Shown in pieces: positions 46,430 through 55,231 of a DNA stretch of 64,000 bases (positions within the stretch are counted from its first letter, which is position 1; each line of letters begins with the position of its first letter). The translations under genes and the position numbers were made by a program. The notes under the pieces were generated by a model. It ran no database searches. It saw nothing but the letters and a program-made list of their open reading frames with translations, and was not told the DNA's origin. The stretch is from CAVQNQ01 sp963714205 (GTDB lineage Bacteria; Acidobacteriota; Terriglobia; Bryobacterales; Bryobacteraceae). The stretch covers positions 248,001 through 312,000 of the forward strand of contig CAVQNQ010000008.1 in assembly GCA_963714205.1 (NCBI GenBank), given 5' to 3'.

Positions 46430-48037
46430 CTACCGGCTGTAGATTGCCTTTACTTTCTGGTTCTGCGGATCGGTGAACCAGGTTCGGTACATCAGGCTGT
46501 CTCCCCTCCGGACGGCAGCTTTGAGGTTGTCACGGTAAAGGTCCAGCGGGCCATCCGCCGTATAGATTGCGGAAAATGCTTTCGGATAGACTTCACGCGC
46601 GGATTCGGGTGTTTCCATGGCTCCGTGGCGCAACTCCGCGAACGGTGCCGAGTACGCGTAGTAACGAAGATTGGAATGCTCCGGAATCAGCAGGCAATCG
46701 GGGAACGCAGCCGCCACCCGCTCGATAATGGAAGCGTCCAGCGGGTTCGGATCTGTCCCGTTTACGTTTGAATCGAGGTAGATGAGGGAAACCCCCCAGC
46801 GCTTCTTGGCGTACGCGATCTTATCGATGAGCAGTTTTGTCGGATCATCTACGATCGTTTGGTTCGCCGCCTTGCCGTCGGGTTCGAGGCGCAGCAGCTG
46901 AGGACGCACGCAAACTCCCACACGCAGCCCAGCGGCGCGAAAACGCTCGAAATATTCGTCGGCCACCGCGCCCATCTCCGGCGCCAGACTGTCGACCAGG
47001 CGGGGATCTCCGATGTAAGTGGTGGCGTGATGGTACTCCTGGCCTTCGATATCCCAGGTAATAGCCCCCTGCGCGTTCATATCGCGCATGATCTGGATGG
47101 CGCCGTCGGCGAGGTGCAATAGGTGCTCCCGGAATTCGGCGCGGCCCGCTGGAGTAGTGACATCCAGCTTAGAGTCTCCGAACCAGCCCCGAGGGTTATT
47201 AGTCTTCTCGTCCGGCGGAGTCGTAGCCAGAAAAATGGCGCCGATCGGACGCCGGTCGCTCCAGTGCAACTGCTGGGGAAACGTGGCGGCAAACTTCTGG
47301 TTGACATCGGCCGTCAGGTTGCCATCGTTGGGGCCGCCGCGGCCGAACCGAAGCGACACCTCGTAGTGATCCGATCCTTTGGGAGGGATCGGGCGAACGA
47401 TGGTTGGATAGCTGTCGGGATACGAACTCACGCGGTTGGTGTGTATGCTCAACGGAAAACTGGTATTGGCCGGCTTGTCCAAGGCCCACGGGAAGCCTAT
47501 CATGAGCGGCCTCGCCATATCCTCGCTCACCACCGCCAAGCTGCCTGAGCCATAGGAGACCTTGACTGCTGCCGCCTGGCCCAAGTTGTGCTCCAGCAAA
47601 GGTACGGACCCGTCGTATTCCTTGACCTTAGCGGGAAATTTCAAGACCAAGGGCGTGAAGTGTATTCCCTGAATAGTATCCTGCGACGTGTTGTCGGCAG
47701 TAATCGCAAGAGTCAACCGGCCCTTCTCAGCAGCATAGCTGGTCTTCACGACTCCCCACGGGTAAGTGACCGTAAGCTCGCGATGTTCCGGATCGCAAAC
47801 GGCCGTCCCGATGGTCGATCCCTGGTAAGTTGTCCCTCCAGCCTTCTTCAGCAGGACTTCCTCCACCCGGAAGTCTCCGGTCAGAAGGAAATCCACCTTG
47901 TCGGCCTTGAGGGATGTCAGGCCGTGGTCGTTCATTGCAATGGTGACCTCGGGCAGCGCTCCGGCGCGCAGCCAAACGACCAAGCCTGCCGAGATCAACC
48001 CCGCGGCGCCAATTCCCAATAGCTTAGTAAGTTTCAT
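46430..48037 (-). CDS. membrane-anchored or exported TIM-barrel-like glycoside hydrolase-type protein
   Basis: The product of ~535 residues has an N-terminal membrane/signal helix (LLGIGAAGLISAGLVVWL). It has a beta-rich region (residues ~40-250) and a likely (beta/alpha)8 domain with ITWDIEGQEYHHATTYIGD, GLRVGVCVRPQLLRL, and SLIYLDSNVNG. The acidic residues in those strands (WDIEGQE and YLDSNVNG) are candidates for catalysis. I cannot place it in a numbered family. A role in trimming or cleaving the polysaccharide is inferred from context. ATG at 48037 has GGGAGA close ahead. Confidence 0.68.
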   Translation of the reverse strand: MKLTKLLGIGAAGLISAGLVVWLRAGALPEVTIAMNDHGLTSLKADKVDFLLTGDFRVEEVLLKKAGGTTYQGSTIGTAVCDPEHRELTVTYPWGVVKTSYAAEKGRLTLAITADNTSQDTIQGIHFTPLVLKFPAKVKEYDGSVPLLEHNLGQAAAVKVSYGSGSLAVVSEDMARPLMIGFPWALDKPANTSFPLSIHTNRVSSYPDSYPTIVRPIPPKGSDHYEVSLRFGRGGPNDGNLTADVNQKFAATFPQQLHWSDRRPIGAIFLATTPPDEKTNNPRGWFGDSKLDVTTPAGRAEFREHLLHLADGAIQIMRDMNAQGAITWDIEGQEYHHATTYIGDPRLVDSLAPEMGAVADEYFERFRAAGLRVGVCVRPQLLRLEPDGKAANQTIVDDPTKLLIDKIAYAKKRWGVSLIYLDSNVNGTDPNPLDASIIERVAAAFPDCLLIPEHSNLRYYAYSAPFAELRHGAMETPESAREVYPKAFSAIYTADGPLDLYRDNLKAAVRRGDSLMYRTWFTDPQNQKVKAIYSR

Positions 48038-48125
48038 AACTTCTCCCAATTCCCTAAGTGCCGCGGACGGACCCGCGCATATCCGGCCGCGTCAGATGCT
48101 CCGGACCCGGCCTTTTCCACTCCGG

Positions 48126-49568
48126 TCAGACCGCCTTAGGCCCCCCGGAGAGGGGCGCCTCGGCCGCCATCCGGGCCGATGCAAAATAGAAGCGGCTCAA
48201 CGTCTCCTGCAGCCGCTCGGCGAGCGGCGCGATCAACATGGCTTGCGCCGGCAGCCTGGGGTCGTGCCCAAAGGTGGCCTCGTCCGACCGCGATAAGCGG
48301 ATATGGAGGCGGCTTCCGGCGCCGAAGGCCGACTGGACCTCGTCTTCGAAGTACAGCCCGTTGACGCGCATCGAAACGTAATTGAACTCCGCCTCGCGAC
48401 AGGCGGTCTTGAGCGCCAGCCAGCACTCCTCTACAGTACTGGCGCCGGCAATACGCTGTTCGTATTCCCGCAAATGAATTCCGTTCCGCAGGGTGCGGCG
48501 GAATTCGCCGGCGAACAGGAACTCGCCGAGCAGATTGAACTCCAGGTAGCCGAGGCGCCGGCACCCCACGAACGCGCCCGCCAGAAAGAGCAGCAGAAGC
48601 ATAGTGGCGAGTTGGGGCCGGAGGATGGTCTGCAAAACGGCGACCATGGCCACCAGCGCCGTCACCCCGTACAGCACCAGTGCCGCGTCGCGATGGCTCA
48701 GCCCCAGCGAGAGAATACGATGATGAATGTGGTTTCTGTCCGACCCAAAAATGGGGCGGCTGCGCAGATAGCGCCGGAAAATCGAGATCGCTACCTCAAA
48801 GACGGGGAAGGCCAGCGCGACCAGCGGCGCCGCCATGCTCAAACCGGTTTGGGCGTGCTGGTTCCACATCAGCCCGTAACACCCCAGCAGAAACCCGATC
48901 AGCAGGCTTCCGCAGTCTCCGAGAAAAATCGAAGCGGGATTGAAGTTGAAGTACAGAAATCCCAGCAGCGCGCCGACCAACGGAGCAATCGCCGCGGCCA
49001 GCCCCGGATTGTGGTGGATCACCGCAGCCAATAGAAGACTGGCGGCGGCGATCAGCGCCACGCCGGTGGCGAGGCCGTCCAAGCCATCGATCAAGTTGAA
49101 GGCGTTGGCGCACAGTACCAGCCAGCAGATCCCCACCAGGTCGATGATTATGGCCGGGCCGGTATAGCCGGGCGGGGCCGCCAGCCGTACCCCGGCCCAG
49201 CACGCGTAGCTTGCGGCGCCTGCCTGGCCGGCAAGCTTGATCCAGGGCGAGAGACCCTTCAAGTCGTCGTAGAGGCCCACCGCGAAGATCAGGATTATCC
49301 CCGGGGAGAGTCTCGCCATCAGCCGGAGCGAGGGGTCGCGGGTGTCGAAGAAGCCTAACCGCCAGCCTATTACCACAGCCAGGAAAGCCACGAAGTACCC
49401 CACCACGAGCGCCATGCCGCCGACGCGCGGGATGGGCCGCGCATGCATCTTGCGATAAGAGTCCGGCTTGTCCACGAATCCCAGAAAGCCGAAGAAGTCC
49501 CGCAGAAAGGGCGTAACAACCAGGCACACGACCAGTGACGATAGAACGACCGGAATCAGTGAGAACAT
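48126..49568 (-). CDS. WecA/MraY-family polyprenyl-phosphate sugar-1-phosphate transferase
   Basis: The 480-residue membrane protein has the family motifs: KMHARPIPRVGG, VGLYDDLKG, NAFNLIDGLDGLA, FNPASIFLGDCGSLLIGFLLG and DRNHIHHRILSLG. It should start repeat-unit synthesis by moving a HexNAc-1-phosphate to undecaprenyl phosphate. About 130 residues (from ~350) follow the membrane core as a soluble extension (RIAGASTVEECWLALKTACRE) beyond the usual family length. It overlaps the acetyltransferase gene by 13 bp. Confidence 0.88.
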   Translation of the reverse strand: MFSLIPVVLSSLVVCLVVTPFLRDFFGFLGFVDKPDSYRKMHARPIPRVGGMALVVGYFVAFLAVVIGWRLGFFDTRDPSLRLMARLSPGIILIFAVGLYDDLKGLSPWIKLAGQAGAASYACWAGVRLAAPPGYTGPAIIIDLVGICWLVLCANAFNLIDGLDGLATGVALIAAASLLLAAVIHHNPGLAAAIAPLVGALLGFLYFNFNPASIFLGDCGSLLIGFLLGCYGLMWNQHAQTGLSMAAPLVALAFPVFEVAISIFRRYLRSRPIFGSDRNHIHHRILSLGLSHRDAALVLYGVTALVAMVAVLQTILRPQLATMLLLLFLAGAFVGCRRLGYLEFNLLGEFLFAGEFRRTLRNGIHLREYEQRIAGASTVEECWLALKTACREAEFNYVSMRVNGLYFEDEVQSAFGAGSRLHIRLSRSDEATFGHDPRLPAQAMLIAPLAERLQETLSRFYFASARMAAEAPLSGGPKAV

Positions 49569-50164
49569 AGTGCCCTCCGAATACTGCTTGGACGACGGGG
49601 TCCGGTAATTTCACGACGACGCAGGAATGCCGCGGGATTTCCGACATGGATCTCGTAAGCGGGGACGGCCCCGGTGACTACCGCGCCAAAGCCGACCACG
49701 GCATGCTCGCCAACAACCACCCCGGGGCCGATCGAGGCTCGCGCCGCGATCCAGGCGCCGTCCCGCACCTCGATGGACTGCGTAACCAGACGAAAAGCCG
49801 GGTCGGACCAGTCATGGTTCCCCGTGCAAAGGTAGACCGCCTGCGAGATGCAAACATGTTTTCCCAGAACGACCGGAGCCAAATTGTCGATCCAGCAGTC
49901 TTCGCCGATCCAACAGTGGTCGCCCATCTTCAGTTTCCAGGGAAACTTCACGCGCACCCCCGGCTTGATAACCGCGCCCGCCCCCACTTCGGCTCCAAAC
50001 CAGCGCAGAAGATGTCTGCGGAGGAACGACGATGGCATAATAGGGCACCGCAGCAACGGCATTCCGACTAGAAACCAGGCCATCCTGACAAAGAAGGATC
50101 GGCCCACCCGGTAATCCGAATCGCGCGCGATGTCGAAACTGGATAGATCCACGCCCGCCGTCAT
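49556..50164 (-). CDS. wcaF: WcaF-like acetyltransferase of the LbH family
   Basis: The 202-residue protein has a short N-terminal amphipathic segment and a left-handed beta-helix of hexapeptide repeats (VGAGAVIKPGVRVKFPWKLKMGDHCWIGEDCWID). The NHDWSDPAF segment holds a likely catalytic histidine. It matches the colanic acid acetyltransferase WcaF group, which O-acetylates sugar residues of the polysaccharide using acetyl-CoA. Length is standard. The start ATG at 50164 follows the glycosyltransferase stop by 11 bp. Confidence 0.82.
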   Translation of the reverse strand: MTAGVDLSSFDIARDSDYRVGRSFFVRMAWFLVGMPLLRCPIMPSSFLRRHLLRWFGAEVGAGAVIKPGVRVKFPWKLKMGDHCWIGEDCWIDNLAPVVLGKHVCISQAVYLCTGNHDWSDPAFRLVTQSIEVRDGAWIAARASIGPGVVVGEHAVVGFGAVVTGAVPAYEIHVGNPAAFLRRREITGPRRPSSIRRALCSH

Positions 50165-50175
50165 AATGCTTGCCC

Positions 50176-51387
50176 TCAGACGATCTCGACCGCCGCCGGC
50201 TTGGCACCACCCTGCAGCCAGCCATACACTTGGGCCATCTGGTTTCCGACCACGGAGGAATGGAACCGCTTGTGAGCCAGTTCCCGCCCGTTGCTTCCCA
50301 GTTCATACAGTTCCTTAGGGGAAAGGCTAAGAAACTCCCGGAATGCCTGTTCGAGCGGACCGATCGCGGGTTTGATAACCCACCCGCAACGGTTACGGCT
50401 TACCTCTGGTATGTGGCAAGACGTGGTCACGACCACCGGAATCCCCGCGGCCAGAGCCTCCAGCACGGCTATGCTGAAACCCTCGGAATACGAGGGCAGC
50501 ACGAAGAGACTGGCGGCCGCGAGCGCCGACCATTTCCGCTCGGCGGTCAGCATGCCTGTGAACGTGACGGACATCCGCAAATTGAGATCGTCCCTCAGCT
50601 GCTCGAGGCGTGCCTGGTGGTTTTCAGAATCCGGACCCGCGATTACCAGGTGCACGTCCTCCGCCCCGAACGTGCGCGCCCAAGCTTTCAGCAGCAGGTG
50701 CAAACCTTTCTTCGGGTGAATTCGCCCCAGAAAGAGCACGATCCGCTTGCCGTCGAGCTGAGGATACTGGCTGCGGAATAGATCGGGACCGACAACGGGT
50801 TGCGCGTCGATGGCCCCTGGCACGATGGCGATCGGGTTGGTGAGCCCCAGGCGGCGATAGTCGTCCACTTCGTCGGCGCTGAGGGCTCGCAGACAGGCCG
50901 CGGATTTCATCGCGCGAATCTCGATCAAGGCGGCGTAGAGGGCCTTCTTGAGACGCTTGTGACGCAATGCCCACTGCTCCAGCATGCCGTGGGCGGAAAT
51001 GATATAGGGACGCTTGAGCGCTCGCGCCTTGCGCGCCGCCATCATACAATGCGTTTCCCAAAGGCCGTGGATATGCACGCCGGTGGCGCCGCGGACCTCT
51101 TTATCGAGCCTTTTATGCAAACGGGTGTCCACCATCCAGCGGAGGCGATCGGGAGGGAGAACCGTGATCCCCGCTCGCTGCTCTTCCGGAAGTTGATCCA
51201 GTTCCTCCCGTTCGCAGAAGCCCACAATAGGACAAGCGTGCGCGCTCGCGGCTTCGGTCGCCCGAGCGAACCCTGGAACCGAGGCGGCGATGCCCCCGTA
51301 GCGCGGGCTGAGGTGCGACATGACCTGCAGCCAGCATGCCTGTCGCTTCGGTTCACGTGTCAAGCCAACCCACTCTTCAACCAACAT
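50176..51387 (-). CDS. GT4-family glycosyltransferase
   Basis: The 403-residue enzyme has an N-terminal MSHLSPRYGGIAASVPGFAR, HIHGLWETH, ISAHGMLEQW, the donor-domain IVLFLGRIHPKKGLHLLLKAW, LVIAGPDSENHQ and LPSYSEGFSIAVLEALAAGIPVVVT, with the EX7E glutamates in place. ATG at 51387 is preferred (GGAGG ten bases ahead) to the longer form from 51420. It overlaps the end of the polymerase gene by 11 bp. Confidence 0.85.
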   Translation of the reverse strand: MLVEEWVGLTREPKRQACWLQVMSHLSPRYGGIAASVPGFARATEAASAHACPIVGFCEREELDQLPEEQRAGITVLPPDRLRWMVDTRLHKRLDKEVRGATGVHIHGLWETHCMMAARKARALKRPYIISAHGMLEQWALRHKRLKKALYAALIEIRAMKSAACLRALSADEVDDYRRLGLTNPIAIVPGAIDAQPVVGPDLFRSQYPQLDGKRIVLFLGRIHPKKGLHLLLKAWARTFGAEDVHLVIAGPDSENHQARLEQLRDDLNLRMSVTFTGMLTAERKWSALAAASLFVLPSYSEGFSIAVLEALAAGIPVVVTTSCHIPEVSRNRCGWVIKPAIGPLEQAFREFLSLSPKELYELGSNGRELAHKRFHSSVVGNQMAQVYGWLQGGAKPAAVEIV

Positions 51388-52732
51388 CGGGTAATGACCT
51401 CCGCGGCCCGCTAATACCAAGTGTCAAAAACGTTTGCTCGGCGCCCCCGTGCAGACGGGCGGGCGCCCGGGTTTCGCTCCGCCGCGCGATGCGCCAGGCC
51501 AGGTGCAAGGGGATCGAGAGAATCAGCAGCCTGTAGACGACAGCTTCCATCGTTTGCATCACCAAGTAAACGGATAGGGCCGCCATGATGACGTATTGCG
51601 CCGTCCAGGGTCCTCTTCTCGACTCGGCTTTGCGCCATGCGAGCGTGTACATCATGCCGACGAGGAACAGCGCCGGCATGTTCAGCCAGTGAAATTCCGT
51701 CCATAGATCGGCGATCAGCCCGGGGGCTGATCCTTCCGCGCCTTCCCAGCCCACCGTTTCGCTGAATCCCTCGCCGGTTCCCGCGTTGCGCATCAACTCC
51801 GGCAGACCGACATCCTCGTACTTGGTCGGCCAGACGCTGCTGGGAATCGGCCGAATGAAAACTTCCGCCAGATAGCGCCGGCCCCAGTAGAAGGCATCTC
51901 TTTGTTCCGCGCTCAGGATAGTTCCGGCGCCGTAAATGAACTCGTTGCCGGAGTCGGGCCTCTCGACGATGTCGGTAATATCGGTCGTCATCTCGCGATC
52001 GGAGCCAAAGAAAATGTTCTGACGGTTCGAAACCAGAAACAGCATCATCAGCCCCAGCAGCACGCCCCCTCCGGCCACCGCCAGCAGCGCGGGCCGCTTG
52101 CGCCGGTGCATGTACCAGCCCACTGCCAGCGTCACCGCGATCATGAACGTGGGGCCGCGCCTGGCGGTGAATACAGCTTCGATGATCGGCGGCGCGATAA
52201 AGAGAGCCATCAGGCAGACGTACAGAAAACGGAATCCCTGCCGCGCGCTGGCCGCGAGAATCAATAGAAACGCCGGGAAGGCCAGCAGCGACGCGTCCCG
52301 TATATAACCGCTGTCATCCCATCCTCCTCTGAAGCCGGTCAGATCGCCGCCCGTGCCATGAATGACGGCCACCACCCAGCAAACCGTCCCGATGCAGCCC
52401 ATGATGGTGCCGCAGAGCGCCAGGATCGCCGGCGAGACTTCCGGCTCCGGAAACCGCTGGCCCCGCTGCCGCGCACCAACACTCAAGCATCCCAGGACGA
52501 AGCAGGCGACTCCGCACACGTTGATCTGCTGGATGTAGTCCAGTTGATCGCGTTGGAAAAAGCCGGCCAAGCCGCCGATCGAATCCAGCTTGTAAGGCAT
52601 CCAGGCGTAGATGAATGCCATCATGGGACCGGTGAGCATCAGCGGATGGAAAACGTCCCCACTCCCCACGTAGGCGTACCAGATCGCCCCGCCGAGGATG
52701 ATGACGACCGCCCATATCAACGCGATAAACAT
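51377..52732 (-). CDS. Wzy-like polysaccharide polymerase
   Basis: The 451-residue integral membrane protein has about ten hydrophobic segments (FIALIWAVVIILGGAIWYAYV, then further spans). It also has a periplasmic loop with FTARRGPTFMIAV and the R-rich HRRKRPALLAV. It fits the oligosaccharide repeat-unit polymerase group, which polymerises the flipped repeat units. Sequence similarity between Wzy proteins is low, so the call rests on topology and context. The frame upstream to 53170 is antisense-like shadow of the next gene; ATG at 52732 is used. Confidence 0.75.
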   Translation of the reverse strand: MFIALIWAVVIILGGAIWYAYVGSGDVFHPLMLTGPMMAFIYAWMPYKLDSIGGLAGFFQRDQLDYIQQINVCGVACFVLGCLSVGARQRGQRFPEPEVSPAILALCGTIMGCIGTVCWVVAVIHGTGGDLTGFRGGWDDSGYIRDASLLAFPAFLLILAASARQGFRFLYVCLMALFIAPPIIEAVFTARRGPTFMIAVTLAVGWYMHRRKRPALLAVAGGGVLLGLMMLFLVSNRQNIFFGSDREMTTDITDIVERPDSGNEFIYGAGTILSAEQRDAFYWGRRYLAEVFIRPIPSSVWPTKYEDVGLPELMRNAGTGEGFSETVGWEGAEGSAPGLIADLWTEFHWLNMPALFLVGMMYTLAWRKAESRRGPWTAQYVIMAALSVYLVMQTMEAVVYRLLILSIPLHLAWRIARRSETRAPARLHGGAEQTFLTLGISGPRRSLPDVG

Positions 52733-53994
52733 GACTTGGGACTCGCAGCACCCTCGCGATGGAGAACGCCGCCGACGTATTTTGCCACTTCCCGGCGAAA
52801 GCTCTGCCAGGTGAAGCATTCCGCGCGACTCCGCGCGGCTTCGCCCATCGTGCGGACGCTTTCCGGCCGTCGCAGGAAATTCTCGAGGGTTGCCGCCAGG
52901 TGGGAGGCGCTCCCGGCCTCGACGATGTAGCCCTCCCGGCCATGCCGGATGAGATCCGGCGCCGCCGTGCGCGCGGTGCTGACAATGGGAAGGCCGCTCG
53001 CCATGGCCTCCAATAGAACGTGCGCGAAACCTTCCGCCAGGGACGGGAAGACAAACACATCCGCCGACCGGTACGCCTCCAGCAGGCCTGCGGCGCCGAT
53101 GGAAGGATGCAGATGGATGCGCGCCCGGCTCTGGCGGAACAGCGCCATATCGTCCACCGGACGGCCGCACACGGTAAGCTCCACACTGCCAGGCGGCAGC
53201 ATCTCGACAGCCTGCACCAGGTACTTGATTCCTTTACGCTGGCCCAGCGTGCCGACGAAGAGCAGCCGCAACGGGCCGCGGGAGCTGTGCTCCTCCCGTT
53301 TAGGCGAGAAACGGTTCAAATCGATGCCGTATGGGATAACCGCTATCCGTTCCGCCGGTACGCCGGCGTCGGTCAAGGTTCGCTTCGTGTAACTTGAGGC
53401 AACGATCCAGTGCTGCGCCATGGCAGCTTCCTCGACCAGTCGCCGGAGATCGGTTTCGGGAAGCGCTAGCTCCCATTCCTGATCGAGAGAAGATGCGCAA
53501 TCCGGATGCAGTTCCCGCTCTCGCCAGAGAATAGAGCGGACGCTGGCTGCGTGGGGGTGCAGCTGGAACAGAATCCTCGGCCCCTTTCCTTCGTAGTGCG
53601 AGAAGGCGCTGTGCGCGTAGTAGCTGTAACTCAAAAGAGCGGCGTTCTTCCGGGTCGCGATGCGGCCGGCCCGCCGCCCCAGACTGCGGTCGCACCAGCG
53701 CACCGCCTCCCGCTCCCATCGATCCGGCAGCCATGGCGCTTTGCTTGCCAGGAGCGAACTCACTCCGCTCAGCCGGCAGGACGTCACGGCATCAGCCGGG
53801 ACGCCGGCGGCATGCCGGCAGCACAAAGCCGCGGATACGCGGCGCGGCAGGCCGCTTTCGATCCGCCTCGCCCAGCCTCGATCGGCCGGCCAGTCAATAT
53901 CCGTCACCAGCCTTTCCAGGAGGCCGGCCTCCTGCAAAGCGCGAGCCACCTGGTAGCTGTCCCGCGCGCCTCGATGGACGGTTACTACTTTCAT
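52717..53994 (-). CDS. GT4-family glycosyltransferase
   Basis: The 425-residue protein opens MKVVTVHRGARDSYQVARALQEAG and has the donor-domain set LRLLFVGTLGQRKGIKYLVQA, VELTVCGRPVDD and FPSLAEGFAHVLLEAMASGLPIVST. The N-terminal half includes the long acceptor-domain segment YSYYAHSAFSHYEGKGPRILFQLHPHA. ATG at 53994 overlaps the stop of the preceding gene (ATGA), so translation is coupled. The upstream open frame to 54141 is a shadow. It overlaps the polymerase gene by 16 bp. Confidence 0.85.
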   Translation of the reverse strand: MKVVTVHRGARDSYQVARALQEAGLLERLVTDIDWPADRGWARRIESGLPRRVSAALCCRHAAGVPADAVTSCRLSGVSSLLASKAPWLPDRWEREAVRWCDRSLGRRAGRIATRKNAALLSYSYYAHSAFSHYEGKGPRILFQLHPHAASVRSILWRERELHPDCASSLDQEWELALPETDLRRLVEEAAMAQHWIVASSYTKRTLTDAGVPAERIAVIPYGIDLNRFSPKREEHSSRGPLRLLFVGTLGQRKGIKYLVQAVEMLPPGSVELTVCGRPVDDMALFRQSRARIHLHPSIGAAGLLEAYRSADVFVFPSLAEGFAHVLLEAMASGLPIVSTARTAAPDLIRHGREGYIVEAGSASHLAATLENFLRRPESVRTMGEAARSRAECFTWQSFRREVAKYVGGVLHREGAASPKSCLSR

Positions 53995-55211
53995 CGCGCT
54001 GCACCAATGCACGCCGGGCGGTCTTTCCCGTGCGCTTTCGATCCCGCATTCCCGGTCGTCCGGTCTTCGATTGCGCGGGTTGCGGCTGCTACCAGGGCGC
54101 GGGCCCGCACCAGCCAGGTGCCTTCCTGGCTCGCGCGCCATCGCAGCTCTTCGAAGCCGTCGCGGAAGCCTTTGCTCTTAAGAAGCTCCACTTCGCGGGC
54201 GGCGTCCTCGGAGCCGGTTACTAACTTCAACAGCGGTTCTTTGCTCAGCAGCTCGTGAAACCCGCGGCTGGATAGAATAGGCCGACACGCGGCCAGGTGC
54301 TCGTAAAAACGCGTCGCGCTGCCCGAGTAAGTCGGCTCCTGCTTGCGGTAGGGCATGAAAGCGGCGTCGAACGAGCGGGCGTACTGGTGGAGCTCGCCGT
54401 AGGGTTTCGGTCCCAGGAACCGTATGCGCCCGCCACGGCCCAGTAAGTCGCGCCGGGCGCTCGCCTGCGTTTGGTCCGGGATACCCATATCCGTGGGACC
54501 TACGAATGCCCAGCTTACCCCCCGGGTCCTGTCGATCGCGTCACGGATCAGAAGCCAGTCCATATTGGCGGCTAAATTGCCGATCACTCCCAGGATCGGC
54601 CGCGGAAGACCAGCCATGTCCGGCGGGGCCTCCGCGGGCTCGGTCGCCGGCCGATCCAGAATGTTCTTAGCCCGCGTAGCGTTGGGAATCACGGTCACCT
54701 TGCCCGGATCGCAAGCGGCATCCGCGCAGAGATAGTCCGCAATGCGGGACGAGTTGGGACAGACCGCGCACGCGACCCGGCACATCCGGCGGTCCAGCCC
54801 GACGATCTGTTTTGCGTCCATCCCCGCGTACTTCTTGGTCAGGTCGGTCAGGTAGTAAATCACCGGCCCCCGCCACCGTTCCGCGACCGGGGCATAGAAG
54901 GGCGCCGTGCAGATCAAAGCGGCCGGCGCGGGTTGCGCCGCACTTCGCTGCAGAAGTCCGGCCAACGCTTTCTCAAACGGAAATAGTTGTGCTATCGGAA
55001 AGCGCGCATACCCCCGCTGCAACGGGAAGCGGATCATTTGAACTGGGGGATCGGCTACCACATCGGTTCTGACCCACTTTTCCCAGTGCCCGAAGTTGCG
55101 GATTTCCGGGCACCAGTTCACCGTCGGAACCAGCGTGTCCAGCGCGCACGCGAATTCCTTGAGCCATACGCTTCCCGTGTCCAGAATGTTCCAGAGCATG
55201 TTCGCCTTCAT
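53991..55211 (-). CDS. glycosyltransferase, GT-B fold
   Basis: The 406-residue protein begins MKANMLWNILDTGSVWLKEF. It has a donor-domain layout (ILGVIGNLAANMDWLLIRDAI, WAFVGPTD, IRFLGPKPYGELHQYARSFDAAFMPY) and the acidic residue region TRFYEHLAACRPILSS. It resembles TuaH-like transferases rather than classical GT4. The donor is unknown. It is preceded by the tyrosine kinase gene, 20 bp away. Confidence 0.8.
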   Translation of the reverse strand: MKANMLWNILDTGSVWLKEFACALDTLVPTVNWCPEIRNFGHWEKWVRTDVVADPPVQMIRFPLQRGYARFPIAQLFPFEKALAGLLQRSAAQPAPAALICTAPFYAPVAERWRGPVIYYLTDLTKKYAGMDAKQIVGLDRRMCRVACAVCPNSSRIADYLCADAACDPGKVTVIPNATRAKNILDRPATEPAEAPPDMAGLPRPILGVIGNLAANMDWLLIRDAIDRTRGVSWAFVGPTDMGIPDQTQASARRDLLGRGGRIRFLGPKPYGELHQYARSFDAAFMPYRKQEPTYSGSATRFYEHLAACRPILSSRGFHELLSKEPLLKLVTGSEDAAREVELLKSKGFRDGFEELRWRASQEGTWLVRARALVAAATRAIEDRTTGNAGSKAHGKDRPACIGAAR

Positions 55212-55231
55212 TTAGGCCGGCCCGCGGGGCG

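Noticed and set aside
51417..51431. CCAAGTGTCAAAAA shared with the operon leader at 59461
   Set aside because: A 14-base match, with one copy inside the polymerase coding region. Chance cannot be excluded and no third copy was noticed.
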